Shown: positions 1 through 5,760, numbered from the stretch's first letter. The stretch is 5,977 nucleotides of DNA from Chloroflexota bacterium (GCA_014383605.1 JACNHM010000514.1:1-5977); one strand, 5' to 3'. Numbers and translations: made by a program. The notes: a model not told the origin generated them from the sequence alone.

Positions 1-273
1 GAGGCCCAGGCCCGGCGAGCGGGTGTCGCGGAACCAGAGGTCCACGGCGTACAGGGCCGGGTCGCCGCCCAGCCCGTGGCTGAAGGCCAGCGTCTGTCCC
101 GGAGCGATGGCCACCCAGCCGCTGTTCCAGCTTGTGTTGGCCTGGGAAACAGCTTGTGGCGCGGCGGCTGAGGGCACGTCATGTCGCCCAGTGCCTGCCA
201 TACCGAGTGCAGCCAGCATGGCTGCTAGACATCCGAGAGTCAGCCACTTCTTTGTCTTTTTCGTCTTTTTCAC
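1..273 (-). CDS. Secreted hypothetical protein, N-terminal part (runs off left edge)
   Basis: This is the first 91 codons of a minus-strand gene that leaves the window still open. The GTG start at 273-271 is chosen because a perfect GGAGG lies 6 nt upstream and the predicted N-terminus is a classic signal peptide: a very basic KKTKKTKKW stretch (residues 2-10), then a hydrophobic core at about 11-26 (LTLGCLAAMLAALGMA). Cleavage is probably in the small-residue stretch around residues 35-45. The mature part contains SWNSGWVAIAPGQTLAFSH followed by GLGGDPALYAVDLWFRD. I recognise this as a domain recurring in secreted Chloroflexota proteins, with no assigned function that I know. The cysteine at residue 15 sits early in the hydrophobic core and lacks a good lipobox, so this is not obviously a lipoprotein. 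The gene lies 75 nt downstream of the polysaccharide-lyase gene on the same strand with no clear terminator between, so co-transcription is likely. Function unknown. Confidence 0.82.
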   Translation of the reverse strand, partial: MKKTKKTKKWLTLGCLAAMLAALGMAGTGRHDVPSAAAPQAVSQANTSWNSGWVAIAPGQTLAFSHGLGGDPALYAVDLWFRDTRSPGLGL

Positions 274-300
274 GTTAAGCCTCCGGATAGAGTATGCTGC
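274..300 (-). promoter_or_regulatory. Ribosome binding site fixing the GTG start at 273
   Basis: GGAGG (positions 284-280 read on the minus strand) lies 6 nt before GTG, with spacer CTTAAC. It selects this GTG as the start of the left-edge secreted protein. The rest of the 75-nt gap (274-348) shows only weak 4-bp inverted pairs and no T-run hairpin, so I see neither a terminator nor a separate promoter. Confidence 0.75.
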
Positions 301-348
301 GTTGGTGCTGGTAGTAGACAACCATCAGCCTCAAGTGGGCTCTTTGAA

Positions 349-3300
349 CTACCTTATGACCATTGGCAGATAGGTCTCCTGCGGCGGGGGCGACACGCTG
401 CCGTCGGCCGTGGTGGTGAAGGCCAGCACACCCTGAAGGCTGGCACGGAACTCCCCGCCCGGCTGCACGGTGACCGTCTGCGAGCCGCCATCAACCTGCA
501 CGCTCACTCTGTACGTGCTGCCCGGCTGCAGGTTCAGCAGCCGGTGCTGCGTCTGGGCCGTGGGCTGGAAGGTGTAGATAATGTTGCCGGAAGGTGCTTT
601 GGCCCCGGCATCACCGCTGAAGAGCGCCAGAACGTTCTCGGCGGCCTTGCGGACGTGCGCGCCCACCATGTTCCCCTGGCTGGCCTGGATGCGAACCGCG
701 CTGGGCATACCCGTCGCTGCCGGGCCGGCGATGGTGAACACGTGCAGGAAGATGTCGCTGGCCTGGGTTGTGGGCGGCGTGACCTGCACCTGCCAGCCTT
801 GCAAACCGGCGTCGGGATTGATGCTGGAAAGCTCCACGCTGGCAATGTTAGCGTTCTGCGGCCAGAGCGTGCGTCCGAACAGTTTGCCCTTTCCCTGCGG
901 TCCGGCCACTGTGAAACGATCGCCGCTGATACTCGGCTGCGCGGGCACGTTCAATAGCCACTTCTTGGAATAGCTGGCCTGAGTCGCCGTGACGCGGTCG
1001 AACACCAGCAGGAGGTCGGGCCGCCAGTAGAAGAAGTCCCGAGTGTAATGATCGGCCACGCTGACCGGCTGGCCAATGTCCCAGTCCATGACCCACATGA
1101 CCGGTGTGGCGTTGCCCAGGGCGTAAACGTGCTCGCCCGTAGCCTCGAAGCGCAGCACACGGCCCACGCTGTAACCGGATTGGTCCGCATCGTTCACCAT
1201 CACCACGTTGTGGTATTGCGGTTGAGCATTGTAGCCATTGGAGGCCCCCAGATTGGCGTCGTGCGCCAGCCACTCCCCCCGCCAGACGTTGAAGTGATTG
1301 TGAGCGCGATGCAGGTGATCGGTGTTGAAGCCGCCGGCGTGGAAGCTGATCCAGACAGCGCTGGGGCCCCAATCGGCCCGAGCGAGCAACGTGCCGCCAC
1401 CGGCGGCATAGTGCGTTGGCTGCAAGTCGCTGACAGGGAGCGAGGGCAGGTCCGGGTCTCCCCAGAGGAAATCGTAGAAGAAGTTCTCCTCAGAGAACAT
1501 GCGCCCCGGCGTGCTGTTCCAGTCCGGCGAGGTGATGGTCTGTTGCAGCCAATGTTGCCCGTATGCACCCAACGATTCATCGGCGAACTCGTTGACCAGC
1601 AGCAGCATCACCACCCGATGGCCGTCGGTGATGCTGGCCGTGGTCTCCCACAGGTCTCCCTCGGGATAGCCGTGACCCAGGTCGGGCAGCGTGGCATGGA
1701 TCAGGAACGACAGCAGCCCGCGGGCGAAAGGGGTATCGCGGTATGGGTCATCGCCGTAGACGCCGCGCGCTGCCTCGTAGGCCAGGAAGAGATGCTGCAT
1801 CGTGGGTTGCATGTAGTTCCATCCCTCCGACCAATCGCCCCCCTCGCCGTAGCGGTTCAGGAAGGGCACGATCTCCTTGCCGTTCTGCTCCCTGACTACG
1901 TCCACGTACTCCTGCGCACGCGGCTCGTTATCTCCCAACGTGGCCAGTCCGACCATGGCCCGGCCGTAGAAGTGGGCATAATAGCGGTTGACGTCCGGGC
2001 GGTGCTCCACGGCGTAGTAAGCCCAGGGACTATCCATGGCGAAGGCTTCGTCCACCCAAACGTTGAGTTGGTTGATGAACCTGGCGCGCTCGGCGGCCGT
2101 CAGATGTTCGTAGCACCAGTCGTATCCCACAGCCATCCCTGCCGCCGCCTCGCCGAAGTAGAGCCAGCTATCGGCCGAGATGTCCACGTGGTGATCAACC
2201 ATGTGGTGCATGAATTCGATAGCCTTGTTGCAGTAGCTGTTGGCGGCGGCGGGCTCACTCTGGCGCAGGACCTGGGAGGCCAGCCCGTAGGCCATGATGA
2301 AGTTGGTCTGTCCCCATAGATCGGGGTATGGCGTGTTGATGTACGCGTCCAGGGTGTTGCGAAACCGTGTCCAGGCGACCGTGGGCAGCGCCGCCCGCTG
2401 CCGCAGCGCCGAGAGCCGTTCCGACGTGAGCCAGATGCGAGGGTGATCCGGCAGCGCAGGCGTGACCTCGACGCTGACCGTGTCGCCATCGGTGAGGCCG
2501 GTGCTATCACGCACGGTGAGTTGGACAGCGTAGAGACCGTAGGCATCGGGCGCAAAGGTGGGCGTGCTGGCACCAGCCACGCCATTAGGCGCGATGGACG
2601 CCGCGGTCAGCCTCGATCCTCCGGGGAACCGCAGGAAATGCCAGGAATAGATGAGGTCATCGGCCGCCTGGTTGGGATCGCGGCTGTCGCTGCCGTCGAG
2701 CGTGATGGTGTTGCCCAGCATCCAGCCTTCGTGCTCCTGGTCAGTCCCAGCGTCGGCCCAGGGAGCGTCGGCATGGTAGACAACGACCAACCGCGGACGC
2801 TGTGCGGCAGCCCCCTCGCTGTCGGTGAAGGTCAGCGGAGGCGTGCCCCAGGTGAGTGTCGTCTTGTCGGTTCCCAACCCCAGATTGACGTAGCCCGCCG
2901 GCGTGCCGTGGCCGTGCAGGGCTCGATTGGCCTCTTCGGTCACGTCAAGTTCGACCCAGGTGTTGTTGGCTGCCTCCACCCAGCGGGAAGCGATCTTGTC
3001 CCCCAGCCAGAGCCAGGGTGTGTTTTCCTCGCTGGCGCCCAGCGTGTTCTCCTGCCACTCCTCCTCGATGCGATAGATGTCGAGGGGATAGACGCCAGTG
3101 GGACCAGCCGTCTTGTACAACCGGAGCATTGCGGTGGTGACTCCCTGGTGCGCGGGGAACGAAGCAAGGGAAAACTTGAGGTAGGCACGGGTGAAGGCGT
3201 CGGGCCGGTTCTGCGCTTGCAGGGTTTGTCCATCGTGATTCGCCCCTTCGACCACATAGCGAGCCCACTGCCGCACCGCGTAGCCATCTTCGTTGCAGGT

Positions 3301-4577
3301 GAAAACCCTTGTGGTCGAGGGGGAGGTGGTTGGGGTGACGGTTCTCGTAGGCGTGGGCGTGGAGGTGGCTGCGGTGACGGTTCTCGTGGGTGTAGGGGTG
3401 GGGGTAGCTGCGGCGACCGTCCTCGTGGGCGTGGAGGTGGCTGCGGCGACGGTTCTCGTGGGCGTGGGCGTGGAGGTGGCTGCGGCGACGGTTCTCGTAG
3501 GTGTAGGGGTGGGGGTAGCTACGGCGACGGTTCTCGTGGGTGTGGGGGTCGCCGATGGCTGTGCCTGCTCTTGCCGGAATACCTGGATGCGATGGTTCCA
3601 CTCGTCTACCACGTAGACGTCGCCGTTGGCAGCGACCGCCACTCCGTGGGGCAAGTTGAACTGCCCATCGCCGCTGCCGTACTCCCCCCAGAGGGTGACA
3701 AAGCCCCCGTTGGCGGTGAACTTCTGAATGCGGTGGTTCCACTCGTCTACCACGTAGACGTAGCCTGCATCATCCACGGCCGCGCTGTAGGGACGGGAGA
3801 ACTGGCCGTTGCCGCCTCCCTCGCTCCCCCACTTGGCGACGAAGGTACCGTCGGAGGTGAACTTCTGGATGCGGTGGTTTTCCGCGTCGCACACGTAGAC
3901 AGGTCCCGCCGGGCGCACGGCGACGCCGGTGGCGTAGTTGAACTGGCCGTCGCCACTCCCTTCGCTCCCCCACTTAGCCACGAAGGCACCGTTGCTGGTG
4001 AACTTCTGGATGCGGTGGTTCCACGAGTCGGCGACGTACACGTCCCCGCTTCATCCACGGCCAGGTTGCGCGGCTCGCGGAACTGGCCGTTGCCACCTCC
4101 CTCGCTCCCCCACTGGGTGACGAAGGTGGTGTCGGAGGTGAACTTCTGGATACGGCAGTTGTTGCGATCCGAAACGTAGACATTCCCTGCGCCATCCACG
4201 GCAATGCCCTGGGGAACGTCGAACTGGCCAGCGGCGCTGCCGTAGCTGCCCCACCTGGTCACAAAGGTCCCGTTGGCAGTGAAGACCTGGATACGATGGT
4301 TCTCGCTGTCGGCCACGTAGACGCGGCCGTCAGGGCCCAGGGCGATGGCGCGGGGAAAGGAGAACTGGCCGTCGCCAGACCCCTCGCTGCCCCACTGGAA
4401 GGCGAAGGTGGGTGGCTGCTGCAGGGCGGAGCCAACTTCGCTCAGCATAGGGGCGTGGCTGACAGGCCGAATGGCGGGGGCCACAGCGCGGGCCGAGACA
4501 TCTCCCGCCCCCAACAGAACGAGAAGCATTAGCAAAGGCAGTGCTGTGTGCCAGCGGCTTGAACTCCCGTGCGTCAC
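349..4577 (-). CDS. Secreted NHL propeller / DNRLRE / PKD / heparinase II-III-like polysaccharide lyase (one frameshift)
   Basis: Joining the two open frames across a single-base loss at 4044-4047 gives about 1409 residues. Order: signal peptide 1-31 (h-region LPLLMLLVLLGAG, then SARA); six NHL repeats of 47 residues from 58 to about 338; Thr/Pro/Arg linker about 342-426; DNRLRE/CBM96-like beta module about 425-601 (RAYLKFSLASFP, AMLRLYK); PKD-like module about 606-706 (ADAGTDQ ... VQLTVRDSTG); heparinase/alginate-lyase type alpha-toroid about 711-1029 (HPRIWLTSERLSALR, GYDWCYEHLTAAER, GDWSEGWNY with E918 and Y922); and a heparinase II/III C-terminal beta domain from about 1054 (TDHLHRAHNHFNVW with H1088, H1090, H1093 and H1095, then GEWLAHD and HNVVMVN). 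The tail is PPPQETYLPMVIR. The family cleaves uronate-containing polysaccharides by beta-elimination; the actual substrate cannot be read from sequence. The DNRLRE module probably binds glycan. The GTG start at 4577 has GGGAGG 8 nt upstream. The downstream 1230 codons are intact, so a sequencing error or a very recent mutation is likelier than an old pseudogene. Confidence 0.87.
3307..3558 (-). repeat. Tandem repeat encoding a TPTPTRTV(A/T)AAT(S) linker
   Basis: Six imperfect direct units of the pattern TPTPTRTVAAATS separate the propeller from the DNRLRE module. Taking the GAC triplets on the plus strand at 3337, 3376, 3415, 3448, 3487 and 3526 as anchors, the unit length is 39, 39, 33, 39 and 39 bp; the short unit has lost one Thr-Pro dipeptide. 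This is a flexible, protease-resistant, possibly O-glycosylated spacer of the kind common in exported multidomain glycan enzymes. Such repeats are prone to slippage and length change. Confidence 0.85.
3565..4406 (-). repeat. Six tandem 141-bp repeats encoding NHL propeller blades
   Basis: Each 47-codon unit follows the plan FV.-WGSEG-GNGQF-P--.AVD-AG.VYVAD--NHRIQKFTS. Six units close a standard six-bladed NHL beta-propeller, a common protein- or ligand-binding scaffold. The blades remain very similar at DNA level: a 28-bp stretch at 3593-3620 is identical to 3734-3761, exactly 141 bp away, suggesting recent duplication or gene conversion between the last two blades. Unit 2 is the most divergent (NNCRIQ, WGSYGSAAGQF). 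Confidence 0.9.
3747..4577 (-). CDS. N-terminal open frame of the lyase gene as sequenced (signal peptide plus NHL repeats 1-3)
   Basis: Taken literally, translation from the GTG at 4577 gives 276 residues. Residues 1-178 are the genuine N-terminus: signal peptide, two full NHL repeats, and the third up to LAVDEAG. From residue 179 the frame is wrong: the expected DVYVADSWNHR appears as TCTSPTRGTT, and the remaining roughly 98 residues are out-of-frame translation of further NHL-repeat DNA. The true continuation is the frame that opens at 4041 and ends at 349. If the frameshift is real, only this exported fragment of about two and a half blades would be made from this start, and the lyase domain would lack its signal peptide. 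This entry records the as-sequenced frame; the joined gene is described separately. Confidence 0.6.
   Translation of the reverse strand: MTHGSSSRWHTALPLLMLLVLLGAGDVSARAVAPAIRPVSHAPMLSEVGSALQQPPTFAFQWGSEGSGDGQFSFPRAIALGPDGRVYVADSENHRIQVFTANGTFVTRWGSYGSAAGQFDVPQGIAVDGAGNVYVSDRNNCRIQKFTSDTTFVTQWGSEGGGNGQFREPRNLAVDEAGTCTSPTRGTTASRSSPATVPSWLSGGAKGVATASSTTPPASPCARRDLSTCATRKTTASRSSPPTVPSSPSGGAREAATASSPVPTARPWMMQATSTW
4041..4049 (-). other. Single-base frameshift site in a G run
   Basis: On the minus strand the sequence reads GCG GGG ACG TGT ACG. Adding one G restores GCG GGG GAC GTG TAC, i.e. AGDVYV, which matches the DVYV/NVYV/RVYV of the other blades. The AACTGGCC-type anchor (AACTGCCC in its first copy) recurs at 3659, 3800, 3941, 4081, 4222 and 4363: spacings 141, 141, 140, 141 and 141. 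The only 140-bp interval contains this G4 run, so exactly one base is missing here. Homopolymer miscall is the simplest cause. Confidence 0.9.
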
Positions 4578-4591
4578 GTTGAGGACCTCCC
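4578..4591 (-). promoter_or_regulatory. Ribosome binding site fixing the GTG start at 4577
   Basis: GGGAGG (4591-4586 on the minus strand) is followed by an 8-nt spacer TCCTCAAC and GTG. This supports GTG at 4577 over internal starts and keeps the full signal peptide. Confidence 0.75.
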
Positions 4592-4722
4592 TGCTGCGCA
4601 GTCTGTTTGGGGAACAGAGGACGACAGGCTCGCCTTTCGGTTCCCCCTGTGGCCGGGGTGACAGTCAGGGACAGTGGATTGAATCAGAGGGAATACGGGC
4701 GAAGGCAGCGATGCAGCGATCT
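4592..4722 (-). other. Long 5' leader of the lyase operon with alternative pairings
   Basis: About 130 nt lie between the predicted transcription start (near 4723) and the ribosome binding site, with no gene. In the transcript, ACAGG (4650-4646) can pair with CCTGT (4628-4624), and GGGGAAC (4646-4640) can pair with GTTCCCC (4615-4609). The two pairings interleave, so they form either competing structures or a pseudoknot-like fold. A CC-GAAA-GG element lies inside. I could not match it to a known riboswitch class. Confidence 0.35.
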
Positions 4723-4729
4723 GGTTTGT

Positions 4730-4758
4730 ATTATACAGGGACTTCCTGGAGTTGTCAA
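4730..4758 (-). promoter_or_regulatory. Consensus sigma70 promoter of the lyase operon
   Basis: Read on the minus strand: TTGACA (4758-4753), a 17-bp spacer, TATAAT (4735-4730). Both hexamers and the spacing are perfect consensus. Expected transcription start is near 4723, leaving a leader of about 145 nt to the GTG at 4577. Its -35 box lies 7 bp from the -35 box of the divergent mntA promoter. Confidence 0.85.
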
Positions 4759-4770
4759 CTACACTTTGAC
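4754..4770. promoter_or_regulatory. Inverted repeat joining the two divergent -35 boxes
   Basis: GTCAA-ctacact-TTGAC is a perfect 5+7+5 inverted repeat that contains most of both -35 hexamers. It places the two promoters symmetrically back to back, so RNA polymerases or a dimeric regulator would compete at one spot. Confidence 0.6.
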
Positions 4771-4794
4771 GATCTGTCCCTTGTGTGTTAGAAT
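4766..4794 (+). promoter_or_regulatory. Sigma70 promoter of mntA-hepT
   Basis: TTGACG (4766-4771), a 17-bp spacer and TAGAAT (4789-4794), preceded by TGT as an extended -10. The expected start is near 4801, giving a leader of about 55 nt. From the -35 box to just past the -10 box the sequence closely matches the promoter at 5664-5692, including a 15-bp identity TTGTGTGTTAGAATA. Confidence 0.8.
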
Positions 4795-4856
4795 AGCCAC
4801 AGAGAGGTCCCCCCTCAGTCACATGACCCATAGGGGCTTCAAAATGGAGGATCGAG

Positions 4857-5153
4857 ATGCGGCGAGATGAGGTCTTGCGTCTTCTGAGCGAGCACCGGGC
4901 AGAGCTGGAACAGGCCGGGGTGCTTTCTCTGGCCTGCTTTGGTTCGGTGGCGCGGGACGAGGCAGGCGAAGACAGTGACATAGATTTTCTAGTCGAATTC
5001 ACCGAGCCGCCTGGCTTTCTCCAGTTTATGAACCTCAAATTCTTCCTTGAGGATCTCCTGGGCTGCCGGGTGGACCTGGTCACGCACAAGGCGCTTAAGC
5101 CCCGGTTGCGCCCGGTGGTGGAAAGAGAAGTGGTCAATGTCCCGGGATTTTAG
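4857..5153 (+). CDS. mntA: MntA-type antitoxin nucleotidyltransferase (MNT domain)
   Basis: A 98-residue minimal nucleotidyltransferase. The family motif GSX10DXD is intact: G29-S30, ten residues, then D41-I42-D43 within SDIDFLVEF; a third carboxylate is probably D73 in CRVDLVTHK. Characterised MntA antitoxins transfer AMP units onto the tyrosine of the HepT active-site motif and so switch off the RNase. It is a cytosolic protein with no signal or membrane segment. The ATG at 4857 has GGAGG (4846-4850) 6 nt upstream. The stop at 5151-5153 lies inside the hepT reading frame (17-nt overlap), the usual arrangement for this pair and a sign of translational coupling. Residue 34 is Asp where the family often has Gly (GSVARDEA versus GSxARGEA), a minor variation. 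The length is normal for the shorter MntA type. Confidence 0.93.
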   Translation: MRRDEVLRLLSEHRAELEQAGVLSLACFGSVARDEAGEDSDIDFLVEFTEPPGFLQFMNLKFFLEDLLGCRVDLVTHKALKPRLRPVVEREVVNVPGF

Positions 5154-5499
5154 GCTCTATCTGGATGATATGAGCGCGTCCGCCGAAAAAGTCCTGCGCT
5201 ATACCCGCGCCCTCGATTTTCGCCAATTCCTGAACGACGAGAAGACGTTCGATGCAGTGGTGCGCAACCTCGAGATCATCGGAGAAGCTGCCAAGCACAT
5301 TCCGCAGGAGCTACAGGAGCGTTACCCAGACGTGGAATGGCGCAGCATTGCCGGTCTGCGTGACATCGTGGCTCATGAGTATTTCGGGGTAGACGAGAGC
5401 ATCCTTTGGGACATCATTGAGAACGAGGTTCCCAGGCTTCTGGAGCAAGTGCGCCACATCCTCGCCAGTGAAGACGATGATAGAACGGATGAGGAGTGA
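5137..5499 (+). CDS. hepT: HepT-type HEPN ribonuclease toxin
   Basis: A 120-residue HEPN-domain protein (DUF86/HepT family). The start [12 protein letters not shown] at 5137 matches the usual N-terminus of the family, better than any upstream start in the same frame. The RNase motif RX4HXY is present as R75-DIVA-H80-E-Y82; in studied systems the tyrosine is the residue AMPylated by MntA and Arg/His form the RNA-cleavage site. Other family hallmarks visible are [17 protein letters not shown] (34-56) and the late helix [13 protein letters not shown]. It forms an all-alpha dimer in the cytosol. Its tail [11 protein letters not shown] is strongly acidic. A weak AGAGAAG precedes the start, so translation probably depends on coupling to mntA through the 17-nt overlap. 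All key residues are intact, so the toxin is probably active. Confidence 0.93.
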   Translation: MSRDFRLYLDDMSASAEKVLRYTRALDFRQFLNDEKTFDAVVRNLEIIGEAAKHIPQELQERYPDVEWRSIAGLRDIVAHEYFGVDESILWDIIENEVPRLLEQVRHILASEDDDRTDEE

Positions 5500-5528
5500 G
5501 GGGTCGCTTCTACAAGCTTGCCGAAAAC

Positions 5529-5543
5529 GCCAGGTGACCTGGC
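5529..5543. repeat. 15-bp palindrome after hepT
   Basis: GCCAGGT-G-ACCTGGC is a perfect inverted repeat starting 30 bp after the hepT stop. As RNA it could form a 6-bp stem with a TGA loop, but no T run follows, so a rho-independent terminator is doubtful. Its core GGTGACC recurs at 5570-5576 inside CGGTGACCG, suggesting a protein-binding site instead. Confidence 0.5.
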
Positions 5544-5569
5544 AATTAGTTGGCAATTCTTGGCAATTC
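5540..5569 (+). repeat. Three TGGCAATT iterons at 11- and 10-bp spacing
   Basis: TGGCAATT occurs at 5540-5547, 5551-5558 and 5561-5568; the last two sit in a perfect 10-bp tandem TTGGCAATTC. The spacing is about one helical turn, so all copies face the same side of the DNA, as in cooperative operator sites. Two GGTGACC palindromes flank the group at 5533-5539 and 5570-5576. Apart from this cluster and the promoter, I see nothing in 5500-5660. Confidence 0.6.
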
Positions 5570-5663
5570 GGTGACCGATAGCGCCTGAGGATGCGACCAA
5601 AGGTCTTCAACGTCCTGCCCCCTTCGACTACCCCTTCTGCTACACTTTTGAACGATACCCCTT

Positions 5664-5692
5664 TTGGCGATCTCGGCTTTGTGTGTTAGAAT
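5664..5692 (+). promoter_or_regulatory. Sigma70 promoter of the yhhQ-like gene, near-copy of the mntA promoter
   Basis: TTGGCG (5664-5669), a 17-bp spacer and TAGAAT (5687-5692) with a TGT extended -10. Shared with 4766-4795: CGATCT directly after the -35 core, and the 15-bp TTGTGTGTTAGAATA across the -10. The upstream CTACACTTT is also shared (4759 and 5640). The expected start near 5700 gives a leader of about 60 nt. Confidence 0.78.
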
Positions 5693-5712
5693 AAGCATAG
5701 AAGTGTCCTTGC

Positions 5713-5749
5713 CCTCAAAATGTGGCTCTACATCATTCTCCAACTGAGG
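5713..5749 (+). promoter_or_regulatory. Possible leader hairpin covering the yhhQ ribosome binding site
   Basis: CCTCA (5713-5717) is complementary to TGAGG (5745-5749), the first half of the TGAGGAGG Shine-Dalgarno. Between them ATGTG-GCTC-TACAT can form a small hairpin. Pairing would mask the ribosome binding site. The stems are short and may be chance. Confidence 0.3.
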
Positions 5750-5760
5750 AGGAAATGGCC
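5747..5760 (+). promoter_or_regulatory. Ribosome binding site choosing ATG 5761 over ATG 5755
   Basis: AGGAGG at 5747-5752 is only 2 nt from the in-frame ATG at 5755 but 8 nt from the ATG at 5761. The latter spacing is the workable one, so the protein most likely begins MPTEQQQ. Confidence 0.65.

Noticed and set aside
226..232. Lipobox around Cys15 of the left-edge protein
   Set aside because: TLGC lacks the usual Leu at -3 and the cysteine precedes most of the hydrophobic core, so lipoprotein processing there is unlikely.
3307..3558. Regular 39-bp repeats resembling a CRISPR or minisatellite array
   Set aside because: Units are contiguous without unique spacers, keep codon phase and encode a Thr/Pro linker between two recognised domains.
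4041..4049. Programmed -1 ribosomal frameshifting
   Set aside because: No X-XXY-YYZ heptamer and no evident stimulatory hairpin; the repeat spacing shows a missing DNA base, which explains the change more simply.
1048..4179. Long open frames on the plus strand opposite the lyase gene (423 and 578 codons)
   Set aside because: They are antisense shadows of a GC-rich coding sequence: low-complexity Gly/Arg-rich translations, no domain I recognise, no ribosome binding sites, whereas the minus strand has clear domains throughout.
4592..4660. Cyclic-di-GMP or other known riboswitch in the lyase leader
   Set aside because: A CACAGGG...AACC-GAAA-GG...GAGCC similarity caught the eye, but the diagnostic ACGCAAAGCC-type segment and second stem are absent.
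4844..4870. Small upstream frame MEDRDAAR overlapping the mntA start
   Set aside because: Its ATG overlaps the mntA Shine-Dalgarno and has no ribosome binding site of its own.
5529..5560. Rho-independent terminator after hepT
   Set aside because: The stem is short and not followed by a T run; it shares its core with a second palindrome, which suggests a binding site.
5311..5610. Minus-strand frame over the hepT 3' end
   Set aside because: It overlaps a well-supported gene in antisense, has no recognisable domain and no convincing start signal.
5755..5757. ATG at 5755 as the yhhQ start
   Set aside because: Only 2 nt separate it from AGGAGG, while the in-frame ATG at 5761 has an 8-nt spacing.
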